A stretch of DNA of 64,000 nt, taken from the NCBI RefSeq assembly GCF_014192475.1, contig NZ_JACHXZ010000002.1, forward strand, positions 540,524-604,523, read 5' to 3'. Positions 1 to 8,633 of the stretch are shown piece after piece. This stretch comes from Simiduia aestuariiviva. GTDB taxonomy: Bacteria > Pseudomonadota > Gammaproteobacteria > Pseudomonadales > Cellvibrionaceae. The notes beneath the pieces are model-generated. The model had not been told where the DNA came from. It did not search any database and saw only the letters and a program-made list of their open reading frames with translations. A program made the translations under genes and the position numbers. Within the stretch, counting starts at the first letter, position 1; each line of letters starts with the position of its first letter.

Positions 1-290
1 AAGTCCACGAGCGCTTGCCAGCGCTCGCCAGCACCCGCGGTCACCAGCACACCATCGACATCGATCTTAGATGCAATTCCCTTGATGGCCATTTGAATCA
101 CGAGACCGGGCACATCGTTACGAAAAATGACGTTACTTCCACCACCCAAAACAGTGACGGGCCAATTTCTTTTTTCTGCGACTGTGAGCGCAGCAAGTAG
201 CGATGCTAGATCTGAAACACAAACGAAATGTTCGGCCAAAGCCGGCGTTGCCATAGTACAAAGGTCTTGTAGCTCAACGCGACTAAGCAT
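1..290 (-). CDS. murB: UDP-N-acetylenolpyruvoylglucosamine reductase MurB (N-terminal part)
   Basis: FAD-dependent enzyme of cytoplasmic peptidoglycan precursor synthesis. It reduces UDP-GlcNAc-enolpyruvate to UDP-MurNAc. Only about the first 96 residues lie in the window and the gene runs off the left edge. The FAD-binding loop LGGGSN is at residues 48-53, followed by AGAGERWQALV near residue 85, both typical of MurB. The ATG at 290 begins 2 bp after the stop of the phosphatase gene, so it is the last visible gene of the comEC-exbBD-lpxK-kdsB series. The residues before LGGGSN are less typical, but the family call is firm. Confidence 0.9.
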   Translation of the reverse strand, partial: MLSRVELQDLCTMATPALAEHFVCVSDLASLLAALTVAEKRNWPVTVLGGGSNVIFRNDVPGLVIQMAIKGIASKIDVDGVLVTAGAGERWQALVD

Positions 291-292
291 AT

Positions 293-790
293 TCACAGTG
301 CAGCAGACCGCAAATCGGTGGATCGCAAATGATTAATAAGTCCTAACGACGCGCGCTCCACTAGGTCCAACACCTCTTCAAAACCGGCGTCGCCACCATA
401 GTATGGGTCGGGAACTTCTCGCTTTTCTGCATCTGGCGCAAACCGCAAAAACAAATCCAGCGTCGCCCGACTGCCGGATGGCTGTATCGCTTGTAGCTCA
501 TCAAAATTGTGCTGATCCATGGCCAAGATATAATCGAACTCGTGAAAATCTTGTGTCTGAATTTGCCGCGCAGACAATGCCGACAAATCGAAATCGTAAC
601 CTCTCCGTTTTGCATGCGCCTGGCTGCGTGCATCGGGGGCCTTACCCACATGCCATGCGGCCGTGCCAGCGGAATCTACGCCCACCAAATGTGAGAGATT
701 TTGCTTAAGTAACTCCGCTTGAAATACGCCCTGCGCTGTCGGCGATCGACATATATTGCCCAGACAAACCATCAATACCTTAATTTTCAC
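293..790 (-). CDS. Low-molecular-weight protein-tyrosine phosphatase
   Basis: Small cytoplasmic phosphatase of the LMW-PTP family, 165 residues. The P-loop CLGNICRSP has nucleophile Cys9 and Arg15, and the general-acid Asp lies in DPYYGG near residue 125. Such enzymes remove phosphate from tyrosines, often on capsule-type tyrosine kinases, but no partner kinase is in the window. The substrate is therefore unknown. The gene sits between kdsB and murB, a place it also holds in Pseudomonas as I recall. The family call is secure and the biological role is not. Confidence 0.93.
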   Translation of the reverse strand: MKIKVLMVCLGNICRSPTAQGVFQAELLKQNLSHLVGVDSAGTAAWHVGKAPDARSQAHAKRRGYDFDLSALSARQIQTQDFHEFDYILAMDQHNFDELQAIQPSGSRATLDLFLRFAPDAEKREVPDPYYGGDAGFEEVLDLVERASLGLINHLRSTDLRSAAL

Positions 791-842
791 TGATCCGCCC
801 TTTAAATATTGCTGTGTTTCGGGTGCATGGCTGCCTATAGAA

Positions 843-1607
843 TCAGCCTAGCAACTTGCGCAGGCGCTCTAAATCAGCCTGAGTGTCTACACCGCCGGGC
901 ACCGCTGCACAGGCTTCGGCCACATGAATTCGATGGCCATAGTACAAGACGCGCAATTGTTCGAGAGACTCAATTTGCTCCAACGGCGCTTGAGGCCAGC
1001 TCACAAAATGATTTAATAACCCCACGCGATAAGCATAAATACCTACATGACGAAAAAAAGGTGCGTGAGGCAAAGCGCCTTGAACTTCAGCACCACGGGC
1101 CATAAATTCATCGCGCGCCCACGGCATGGGCGCGCGACTAAAATACAAAGCTAATCCGGAGTGATCAGCGACAACCTTGACAACATTTGGATTAAAAAGG
1201 TCTTCTGCATGCTCAATGGCTTCACACAAAGTCGCAACAGATGCCCGGCCATTGGCCGCCAGATTGGCCGCCACTTGATCGATGACTTCGGGCGGTATTA
1301 ACGGCTCATCACCTTGCACATTCACAACAATGGCATCCTCGGGAAGCTTCAACTGCGCGGCCACCTCCTGCAGCCGATCAGTGCCGGAGGCATGGTCGGC
1401 GCGCGTCATACAAACTTTGACGCCAGTGTTAGCAAGGTGCGCCTGAATTCGCTCATCGTCGGTGGCAACCACCACGTTACTGGCACCGCTCAGCTGTGCT
1501 TGTCGCACTACTCGCTCAATCATAGATTGGCCTGCAATGTCCGCCAATGGTTTTCCCGGTAACCGACTGGACCCAAAACGCGCAGGAATAACGACGGTAA
1601 AATTCAT
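843..1607 (-). CDS. kdsB: 3-deoxy-manno-octulosonate cytidylyltransferase
   Basis: Activates Kdo as CMP-Kdo for the inner core of lipopolysaccharide, in the cytoplasm. The nucleotide-binding start is [20 protein letters not shown], followed by [10 protein letters not shown] and VNVQGDEPL. The reading frame extends five codons upstream to 1622, but the ATG at 1607 gives the family's usual N-terminus and about 254 residues. It lies 38 bp after lpxK. Many relatives carry a short Trm112-like gene between lpxK and kdsB; there is no room for it here. Confidence 0.95.
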   Translation of the reverse strand: MNFTVVIPARFGSSRLPGKPLADIAGQSMIERVVRQAQLSGASNVVVATDDERIQAHLANTGVKVCMTRADHASGTDRLQEVAAQLKLPEDAIVVNVQGDEPLIPPEVIDQVAANLAANGRASVATLCEAIEHAEDLFNPNVVKVVADHSGLALYFSRAPMPWARDEFMARGAEVQGALPHAPFFRHVGIYAYRVGLLNHFVSWPQAPLEQIESLEQLRVLYYGHRIHVAEACAAVPGGVDTQADLERLRKLLG

Positions 1608-1645
1608 ATCAAACCTTCTCAATATATCGGTAAATCCGATGAGCT

Positions 1646-2662
1646 TTATCGTGCTCTATTTTTCGTGGCCAAACAGGCCAGTACTTGCTCTGCAAGCGCA
1701 TCACTAAAACTGGGGCTGACCTGTAAATACCACCAATTTTCCCCAGCAAATGCGCGACATTTTACCGCATCTTTCTCTGTCATTAGCACGGGTTCATTTA
1801 GCAGCGACTGCAACTCCAACACATTATAGGCATGGTGATCGGGAAAGCTCTTGGGCTGGAACTGCAAACTCAAATCGGCCAATGTGCGATAAAAACGATC
1901 GGGGTTTCCTATGCCACATACCGCAGTCCACTCATGTTCCGCCACCGAGGTCAGCGAACGCTGCTCCCCGGTTCTAACATTGATAAATACTGTAGGGCTT
2001 AACTGCATGCGGATTGCGCGGCTGGCGAATGGCTCAAGGCTAGGGTGTATTGGCCCCGATTGATTGATGACCAAACAATCCACTTCCTGTAGCCGGCGTG
2101 CCGATTCTCGCAGGGGGCCAATGGGTAACAACCAACCATTGCCCAATCCTCGCGCGCCATCGAGAACCGCTATTTCAACATCTCTATACAAAGCGTAATG
2201 CTGTAGGCCATCGTCACTCAAAACGATGTTGCAATTTGATTGCGCCAGTAAAAATTCCACAGCGCGCCTACGAAGGGGATCGACAACCAGCGGCACCCCC
2301 GTACGCTCAGCTAACATTTTCGGCTCATCGCCACAGGCCGATGTCGGTGTGCCCTGTTTAACCATGAGTGGGTAATTAGATTGACCGCCATAACCCCTAC
2401 TCACGATGCCAGGGCGCCAACCTTTCGCAATCAAAGATTCCGTCAACGAAATAATGAGCGGTGTTTTGCCGGTACCACCTAGGGAGATATTACCCACCAC
2501 GATCACGGGTGCGTTAAAGCCGGCACCTGCCCGTGACGTCAACCACTTGCGCCGGAAGGATGTCACAGCCGCCATAAGCCAGTTTAAGGGCAGCAGCAGT
2601 GGCACTATTAACCACCAGCGCCAATCGCCCTGATACCAGGCCCGCAACAAAAAGGCCTGCAT
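1646..2662 (-). CDS. lpxK: Tetraacyldisaccharide 4'-kinase
   Basis: Phosphorylates the 4' position of the lipid A disaccharide on the inner face of the cytoplasmic membrane. The protein has 338 residues. A hydrophobic N-terminal segment (about residues 16-33) is followed by the P-loop [12 protein letters not shown] near residue 60, and DDGLQH is near residue 150. The start is 4 bp after exbD, so the two are probably cotranscribed. With kdsB downstream this forms a lipid A/Kdo pair. Confidence 0.96.
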   Translation of the reverse strand: MQAFLLRAWYQGDWRWWLIVPLLLPLNWLMAAVTSFRRKWLTSRAGAGFNAPVIVVGNISLGGTGKTPLIISLTESLIAKGWRPGIVSRGYGGQSNYPLMVKQGTPTSACGDEPKMLAERTGVPLVVDPLRRRAVEFLLAQSNCNIVLSDDGLQHYALYRDVEIAVLDGARGLGNGWLLPIGPLRESARRLQEVDCLVINQSGPIHPSLEPFASRAIRMQLSPTVFINVRTGEQRSLTSVAEHEWTAVCGIGNPDRFYRTLADLSLQFQPKSFPDHHAYNVLELQSLLNEPVLMTEKDAVKCRAFAGENWWYLQVSPSFSDALAEQVLACLATKNRAR

Positions 2663-2666
2663 ACAA

Positions 2667-3104
2667 CTATTCGTCCTGCACTTCAGGTCGACGCGTGGTT
2701 AGACTGAGGTGCACAAACCCAAGCTGACCCGCGGCATCCATGGCCGTGACTACCGCTTGATGAGGTGTTGCAGCATCGGCGGTAATAATAAGTGGTGTGC
2801 TTTCACTGTCGCCGCCCACTGATTGCAGCGCACGCAGCAAGGTTGGCAACTTTTTATCCACCAATGTTTGACCATTGATGGCGTAACTACCGTCGGCATG
2901 AATGAGAATTTCAATTTGTTCGGGTAGAGTTTGCGCAGACTCCCCTTTTGCTTCAGGCAAGTCGATAGATAGATGGGTTTCTTTGGTAAAGGTGGTAGAC
3001 ACCATGAAAAAAATCAACAACAAAAACACCACATCAATCAATGGCGTTAAATTGACCGATTCTTCCTCCCGCTTAGAGCGACGAAATTGAACGGCATTGC
3101 TCAT
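2667..3104 (-). CDS. exbD: ExbD/TolR-family biopolymer transport protein
   Basis: Inner-membrane protein with one transmembrane helix (residues 18-39) and a periplasmic domain. The helix carries the conserved proton-path aspartate, Asp24, in NLTPLIDVVFLLLIFF. With ExbB it forms a proton-driven motor that powers TonB-type or Tol-type transport. Its ATG follows the exbB stop directly (TAAATG). No tonB lies next to it and the gene sits before lpxK, so the pair may serve envelope work other than iron uptake. That last point is inference. Confidence 0.92.
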   Translation of the reverse strand: MSNAVQFRRSKREEESVNLTPLIDVVFLLLIFFMVSTTFTKETHLSIDLPEAKGESAQTLPEQIEILIHADGSYAINGQTLVDKKLPTLLRALQSVGGDSESTPLIITADAATPHQAVVTAMDAAGQLGFVHLSLTTRRPEVQDE

Positions 3105-3731
3105 TTAGTATCCCTTGCCTTCCACTCGACGATCGCTGTGCAATGCGTCCACTAATTTAATGGACTCCTGCTCCATGATCACCACTAAAGAATCTACTTT
3201 TCGTATAAAAATACGATGCGCAATCATTGCTGGAATCGCGACGCAAAGCCCGGCTGCCGTAGTGATCAGGGCCTGTGAAATACCGCCCGCCAACGCACCG
3301 GCATTGCCAGTACCCTGCTCGGTGATTGTGTTGAATACATCGATCATACCAATGACGGTGCCTAACAAACCGAGCAAGGGCGCCACCGCAGCGATCGTAG
3401 CCAATGCACCAAGGTATTGCTCTAAGCTGTGCACCACTTCTGCAGCGGCCTCTTGGATAGTATCGCGCATAATATCGCGACCGTGACGGGAATTACTTAA
3501 ACCCGCGGCCAAGATTTTTCCGAGCTGGGAGGATTGCTTAAGCTCTTTAATTTTATTGGCGTCGAGTTGGTTGTTTTTTATCCAGCCCCACACTTGCGCC
3601 AGCAAATGTCTAGGTGCAATTTTTTGGGCATCGAGGGTCCAAAGGCGCTCCAAGGTTATGCCGACGACGGCCAATGAGCATAATAAGATGGGCCACATAA
3701 GCGGGCCGCCAGACAGGAAAATCTCTATCAC
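3105..3731 (-). CDS. exbB: MotA/TolQ/ExbB proton channel family protein
   Basis: Polytopic inner-membrane protein of 208 residues with three predicted membrane segments (about residues 8-28, 108-130 and 150-172). It forms the pentameric stator of an ExbBD motor. The start is GTG at 3731 with a good ribosome site (AGGAG, 6 bases upstream). A 99-bp gap separates it from comEC, so it may have its own promoter. I saw no clear Fur box in that gap. TolQ is the alternative name; the partner ExbD and the family are clear. Confidence 0.92.
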   Translation of the reverse strand: MIEIFLSGGPLMWPILLCSLAVVGITLERLWTLDAQKIAPRHLLAQVWGWIKNNQLDANKIKELKQSSQLGKILAAGLSNSRHGRDIMRDTIQEAAAEVVHSLEQYLGALATIAAVAPLLGLLGTVIGMIDVFNTITEQGTGNAGALAGGISQALITTAAGLCVAIPAMIAHRIFIRKVDSLVVIMEQESIKLVDALHSDRRVEGKGY

Positions 3732-3830
3732 TTAACACTCCTAAGCGCATGTCCCGTAAGGGATAATTACTACCAGCGTGCAAACCCCGCTGAAATTGCC
3801 CGTCACTCTACCACAAGGCTCTGAAGCTGT

Positions 3831-6332
3831 TTAGCGATCATGCCAGAAGCGAGGGCGAAAATTCCGCCAAGTGCGAATCTGCCCACGCTCCCGGGGCAGC
3901 CAAACATATTGCACGGCGCCACTGTGCGCAGTATTCCACGTTGGCATCTGGAAGACCTCGAACCGGTTTGTGACTAATGCGTGGGGATGGCCATATCGGT
4001 TTTTGTACCCTGCGCTCACTATGACCTGCGCTGGCGCCACCTGACTTAACAACGCAAAGCTCGATGAACTATTGCTGCCGTGATGAGGCGCCACTAACAA
4101 CGTCGGACGATCGGACAACACCGGAATTTTAGCCAATTGCAATTCACGCCCCTTGCCAATATCGCCGGGCAGTAAAATTTGCACTTCGGGAAGCTGCAAC
4201 AACACCACGCAGGAGGCATTATTGCCATCGTCACTCTCGCCACCGGCTATTGCGATGGCCGCAATACCCAAATTATCTACTGCCCAACGTCTGCCGTGAC
4301 AGAGCACTGGCTTGTTTACCGGTCCCGTTGCAGCCCTAGGTTGAGTAACCCAACCGCTCTCTGCGGTCGCAACCGCTGTATCAAACTCCCCAAGCCAGCC
4401 CCGCGCCACCGTCATGTGCTGCAAAATCTCGGATACGCCACTGGCATGATCGGCGTCGGCATGACTAACAATAAAAAGATCCAAGGATTCAATGCCACGG
4501 CTCAATAAATACGGCAGCACTATCTGGCCTGTGGCGGTGCTGTGTGGCCCAAGCGGCGGTCCGGTATCGTATAAAATTCGCACCGGGCCAGCCTCTACCA
4601 ATACAGCCAGACCCTGCCCCACATCAAATACGGTAATTCGCCGCTCAATCGGCGCAGTAATCCCCTGTAAACCACTGTGTAATGCTGCGACAGCACATAC
4701 CGACAATATCGCCACCGCACGAGGCCACCTCGGCATCGGCAACATCACGATAATTACGACCATAAACGCAAATAACAACTGCAGCGGCCTAGGCGAAATT
4801 TCCAACCAACCCCATGCTCCCGCCCAATGAGCAATGGCCATCAAAGTCACAAGTAAACCGTGCACACTGGCAGCGGCGAGCGACACAAAAAATGTCTCCA
4901 GCGGCTGAGCCCACTGCAACGCAAGCCCCATCAACACACTGGGAACCGTGACCATAGATACCCAGGGGATCGCCAACGTATTGGCGAGTACGCTCGAAAG
5001 ACTGATGCCGCCCCAAAGCGCCGCACCCAGCGGCAACAAGCCAATAAATACCCACCACTGCGGCATCACCCAATGCCAAAGGCGAACGAGCCCCTGCTGC
5101 CCCTCCCAACGTCGCGCCGAAAACCGCACCAGCAATACCAATACCGCACCAAACGATAAATAAAGGCCGGGGTCGGCGGCCTGTAGCGGGTTAACCAGCA
5201 GCACCAACGCCAATGCCAGCAACCAAACGTCTATCAATGACCAATAACGCGCCAGCAACTGGCTCAAGTGCACCGCGCAGACCATAATCAGGGCCCGTTG
5301 TGTCGGCAACGCAAAACCACTCAAGGCGGCGTAAAAGCCGGCGCATCCCACTGACACCACCGCCGCAAAAATTCGTCCATTCAAATACGCAAGCCAGCGA
5401 GGTGGAAATATCAACGCGCAACCGGCAAACAAAAGCCGTCCCAGCCAGTAGCCAACCATGGCCAGCAAGCCCACATGCAAGCCCGAGATAGCCAGCAGAT
5501 GCGCGGTACCTGTGTGTTGCAATAAGCGTCTATTTTCATCAGAAAGCGCTTGCCGATCACCCACCGACAAGGCGGTCAACACTGCCGCAACTTGGCGGTC
5601 AGCGACCGTTTCGGTCAAATAGTGGCGCCACCGATCGCGCAGCCTGCCTATTGACCACTCGTCGTGCGTCAAAACACGTGCACTGTGGACCGAACCAGAG
5701 GCGGCCCAGCCCTGCATAAGTTGGCGCAATTGATAATCTATGCCCGCTGGATTGACGAGCCCCCTCGGTCGCCGCAACGTGGCCGTCAGTGCCAGTCGAC
5801 TGCCCGCAAGCACAGACGTGCTCATGAGCGTGTCGTCATACCAATACAGCTGAACCCGTGCATTGCGCAGCTGCTCGGTGTGACATTGCCCCTGCACCGA
5901 TAAGCGCGCTGAATCGTGCGAAGGCTCAGCCCGCTCGATTGATTCAATGCGCAAACCAAATCGAAGCCGAGGCAAGCGGCCGCCCTCGGTTAATCCTGGC
6001 AGGTCAATCACCGTACCGACCAAGTTAAAGCGCTGGTAATCACAGGCGACGGGCAATTGTGATTTTATCGTGCGCGCACCGTGAAAATTTGCAAAACACA
6101 AACCGGCTAGCAGCGCCACGCCGTAGCGAGAAGACAGGCTTACCCAATGAATTAACCGGCCGGAAAGTTGGCGAGGCTGAACAGCGCGTTTACGGGCTAG
6201 AAGCCTTGCAGCCCAGCGCCAGTAGCAGACCGATAGGCCAAACGCGCCGACAAGAAATTCCACGGGCAACAGCCTCGGCCATAGACATAAACTGGCCAGT
6301 GCCAAGCTGAACAACAGCAAGCTAATGCGCAT
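3831..6332 (-). CDS. comEC: DNA internalization-related competence protein ComEC/Rec2
   Basis: Inner-membrane channel that passes single-stranded DNA into the cytoplasm during natural transformation. The protein has 833 residues: N-terminal membrane helices, a soluble DUF4131-type domain (about 100-220), a multi-helix competence domain (about 235-530) and a C-terminal metallo-beta-lactamase fold from about 570. The last shows FDVGQG, HADADHASG and PHHGSNSSSS. The start has AGGA 5 bases upstream. It looks intact, which makes transformation possible, though no other com genes are in the window. Confidence 0.95.
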   Translation of the reverse strand: MRISLLLFSLALASLCLWPRLLPVEFLVGAFGLSVCYWRWAARLLARKRAVQPRQLSGRLIHWVSLSSRYGVALLAGLCFANFHGARTIKSQLPVACDYQRFNLVGTVIDLPGLTEGGRLPRLRFGLRIESIERAEPSHDSARLSVQGQCHTEQLRNARVQLYWYDDTLMSTSVLAGSRLALTATLRRPRGLVNPAGIDYQLRQLMQGWAASGSVHSARVLTHDEWSIGRLRDRWRHYLTETVADRQVAAVLTALSVGDRQALSDENRRLLQHTGTAHLLAISGLHVGLLAMVGYWLGRLLFAGCALIFPPRWLAYLNGRIFAAVVSVGCAGFYAALSGFALPTQRALIMVCAVHLSQLLARYWSLIDVWLLALALVLLVNPLQAADPGLYLSFGAVLVLLVRFSARRWEGQQGLVRLWHWVMPQWWVFIGLLPLGAALWGGISLSSVLANTLAIPWVSMVTVPSVLMGLALQWAQPLETFFVSLAAASVHGLLVTLMAIAHWAGAWGWLEISPRPLQLLFAFMVVIIVMLPMPRWPRAVAILSVCAVAALHSGLQGITAPIERRITVFDVGQGLAVLVEAGPVRILYDTGPPLGPHSTATGQIVLPYLLSRGIESLDLFIVSHADADHASGVSEILQHMTVARGWLGEFDTAVATAESGWVTQPRAATGPVNKPVLCHGRRWAVDNLGIAAIAIAGGESDDGNNASCVVLLQLPEVQILLPGDIGKGRELQLAKIPVLSDRPTLLVAPHHGSNSSSSFALLSQVAPAQVIVSAGYKNRYGHPHALVTNRFEVFQMPTWNTAHSGAVQYVWLPRERGQIRTWRNFRPRFWHDR

Positions 6333-6409
6333 AACGATCCTTGTTTCGACGCACTGAGACGAGTAGGCTCAACTATAACCTGCGCAAGAATCCCTCGTCA
6401 CCCAAGCTC

Positions 6410-6871
6410 ATGACTCACAAGCACCTCCTCATTGTGTATCACTCCCAATCCGGCAACACTGAAAAGCTGGCCAAGTCCGCCTTGACGGGTGCAATGGGCG
6501 AGGGGTCCTGCACGACTCGACTGGTAAAAGCCTGGGACGCAAACCTAGAAGACCTACTTTGGTGCGACGGTCTACTCATTGGCACACCCGAAAATTTTGG
6601 CTACATGAGTGGTGCGCTAAAGGACTTCTTTGATCGCACTTATTATCCCGCCGAACCCTACGCGCTCAATAAACCCTACGGAGTGTTTGTGTCCGCGGGC
6701 AATGATGGCACCGGTGCCATTCGTGAAATTGACCGCATCGCAAAGGGCTATCCCCTGCGACCCGTCGTGCAACCTTTGATTTGCCGAGGCAAAGTAACGG
6801 CTACTCACCTTGCCCAAGCGGAGGAACTCGGTTTGACCCTGGCCGCGGGCTTGGCTTTCGGCATCTATTAA
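6410..6871 (+). CDS. Flavodoxin family protein
   Basis: Small flavodoxin-fold protein of about 153 residues. The FMN phosphate loop SQSGNTEKLAKSA is near residue 13, and GTPENFGYMSGALKDFFDR is near residue 60. The frame is open from 6341, but the ATG at 6410 (MTHKHLLIVYHSQSGN) gives the normal flavodoxin start. Likely an FMN-binding redox carrier or NAD(P)H-dependent reductase; the substrate cannot be told. It is divergent from comEC, with 77 bp between starts, and is followed by a 314-bp gene-free stretch. Confidence 0.82.
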   Translation: MTHKHLLIVYHSQSGNTEKLAKSALTGAMGEGSCTTRLVKAWDANLEDLLWCDGLLIGTPENFGYMSGALKDFFDRTYYPAEPYALNKPYGVFVSAGNDGTGAIREIDRIAKGYPLRPVVQPLICRGKVTATHLAQAEELGLTLAAGLAFGIY

Positions 6872-7185
6872 GCCGCACAATACAACAATGTAAATTACCG
6901 ATAATTGCGCCTGCACAGGCAAGTAACAAAGCTGAGCAATCGATCAGTTTATACCGCAGGTTTTCCCCAATATCTGTGGATAACTTTGGGGGTAATCCTT
7001 GAGTAGATGGCGGCATATGCGGCAAACACTGGCGCACCTACAAGGTGATGAATTTTTGATCCACCCATGTATTCTATATATTTCAATAACTTAGATAGAC
7101 AAACTTCAAGCGTTTAGGGTGATTTGCAACCCGACTGCACAGCGATTAATCAAATTCGACCCGTGTGCATAAAAGTAACGAACAA
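6872..7185. other. Gene-free stretch of 314 bp with a stem-loop containing a DnaA-box-like sequence
   Basis: No supported gene. It contains an inverted repeat, CCCCAA (6965-6970) and TTGGGG (6986-6991), whose 15-base loop includes TGTGGATAA (6975-6983), a perfect match to the DnaA box. A short GCCTG/CAGGC repeat lies at 6909-6920. Both flanking genes end here (convergent), so promoters are not expected; 3' ends of transcripts or an RNA element are possible. Confidence 0.5.
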
Positions 7186-7830
7186 TTACTCAACAAATTG
7201 TATCCACGACGCCAAAGCCGGCCATTTTGCGAGCAACGACAGATCCTCCGGGCGATCGATATCATGCAGCGTCGGCAAAATAACCGGCTCTACTCCCGCG
7301 GCTCTAGCTTTCGCCAATGTTTGAGAAAACACACAGTCACCGCCCCAGGACACGCCCTCAAACAGTGGCAGCGGTACAGACATACCAATCAACACATAGC
7401 CGCCATCGCGCGCGGGACCAACCACCAACGGGGCGCCCGCTGCCAAGGCTGCGGCAGCCTGATCGAAATAGTCGCAATCCAGTGCCGGGCAATCGCTGCC
7501 GATGAGTATCACCCACTTGCCCTTGCGCGTTGATAACCCCTCATTCACGGCTGCGGCCATGCGCGCGCCTAGATCACCCTGGGGTTGAGGCCAAAAATTG
7601 CACGCAGAAAATTGAGACCAATGCTCGTGATCTGCCGGTGACACCGCTAACCAATGCTGCCAGTTTGGCTGCGCGCGACGCCATTCCGCCGCTTGTTGAA
7701 AACAGTGCGCCAGTAATTGCGTATGCAGTGTGCAAGAATGAGCGGGGGTTAACGCGGGCCGCATGCGGGTTTTTACCTGGCCCGGTATGGGTGCCTTAGC
7801 AAATTGAAATAAAAATCCAGCGTCCATCAA
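7186..7830 (-). CDS. TIGR04282-family arsenosugar-type glycosyltransferase (DUF2064)
   Basis: GT-A fold protein of 214 residues. FQFAKAPIPGQVKTRM is near residue 8 and the metal-site region IGSDCPALDCDYF near residue 110. The family (DUF2064, TIGR04282) often sits beside ArsS and a TIGR04283 glycosyltransferase and has been assigned to arsenosugar synthesis by that context. The start codon overlaps the stop of the upstream glycosyltransferase (7827-7830), which suggests translational coupling. The true acceptor is unproven; the family is well recognised. Confidence 0.85.
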   Translation of the reverse strand: MMDAGFLFQFAKAPIPGQVKTRMRPALTPAHSCTLHTQLLAHCFQQAAEWRRAQPNWQHWLAVSPADHEHWSQFSACNFWPQPQGDLGARMAAAVNEGLSTRKGKWVILIGSDCPALDCDYFDQAAAALAAGAPLVVGPARDGGYVLIGMSVPLPLFEGVSWGGDCVFSQTLAKARAAGVEPVILPTLHDIDRPEDLSLLAKWPALASWIQFVE

Positions 7831-8633
7831 TGGCCCCTGAAGGCATCTTGGGCAGTTTTGTTGGCTTCACAATCGAGAACAACTGCATTGCCAGCTCGAC
7901 CCGAGTTGGCGTCGGTCGTGGTAAACCTACGCTGGGGATAGTATTCCCGAGCCAATGTATTAGCGGGCACACCCAGCCAATAACGCAACCGCAGCCACCA
8001 CATTTGCAGCACAGTGGCCAACAAACCGTTCGACTGCCAGCGCCGAGCGGAGGTGATTAGTGGCCCGCTAAGCTGTGTGGGGCGCCCCTGTTGGCGCAGC
8101 ATTGAACACAGCTCAACATCTTCCATCAACCACTGCTCGGGAAAACCACCCACTCTGTAAAACAGCGCTCTAGCGACCCAGAGGCCTTGGTCACCGGTCG
8201 CGATTCCGGTAACACGAGCCCGTAAATTCATACACCAAGTAACCAAATCAAGCAGCTTTTGCCGCGGCGCAATTTGGACCTTGAAAAAGCCCCAGCCACT
8301 CGCGTCAGAAGTAGAGGGCAATCCACTATTCAGCCACTGCGCCATACACTTTTCTGCGCCTCGACTATCTGCATGTAGAAACAATAACCAGCGACCTTCA
8401 CTTGCCTGCGCACCTGTGTTCATTTGGTGCGCGCGCCCCGGCGCCGAGATGATCACCTGATCACACAATTGTGCCAATGCAGGCAGGCTTGCGTCTGCCC
8501 CGTCACCATCCACTACGATGATTTCAATACCAAGAGTTCTAACACTTTGCAGGTCTTCCAGCAGTGCAATAAGTCCAGCGCCCTCTCGATAGGTGGGTAT
8601 TATGATGCTGGCTACAGGTGGTGCATCAGCCAA
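7827..8633 (-). CDS. TIGR04283-family arsenosugar-type glycosyltransferase
   Basis: Family 2 glycosyltransferase. SIIIPTYREG is at the N-terminus, then VVDGDGADAS, HADSRGAEK and the acceptor-side motif LMEDVELCSML. The frame is open to an ATG at 8675, but that start overlaps arsS by 50 bp and has no ribosome site. A TTG at 8633 has GGAGG 5 bases upstream and gives MADAPPVASIIIPTYREG, the usual family N-terminus, so I prefer it. It lies between arsS and the TIGR04282 gene, overlapping both by a few bases, so the three form one operon. The sugar donor and acceptor are unknown. Confidence 0.85.
   Translation of the reverse strand: MADAPPVASIIIPTYREGAGLIALLEDLQSVRTLGIEIIVVDGDGADASLPALAQLCDQVIISAPGRAHQMNTGAQASEGRWLLFLHADSRGAEKCMAQWLNSGLPSTSDASGWGFFKVQIAPRQKLLDLVTWCMNLRARVTGIATGDQGLWVARALFYRVGGFPEQWLMEDVELCSMLRQQGRPTQLSGPLITSARRWQSNGLLATVLQMWWLRLRYWLGVPANTLAREYYPQRRFTTTDANSGRAGNAVVLDCEANKTAQDAFRGH

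Noticed and set aside
4789-5109. Additional minus-strand frame inside comEC
   Set aside because: Shadow of the comEC coding frame; it has no start signals or family features.
6872-7185. Replication origin, from the DnaA box
   Set aside because: Only one box, no other repeats, no AT-rich unwinding region, and dnaA, gidA and other origin genes are absent.
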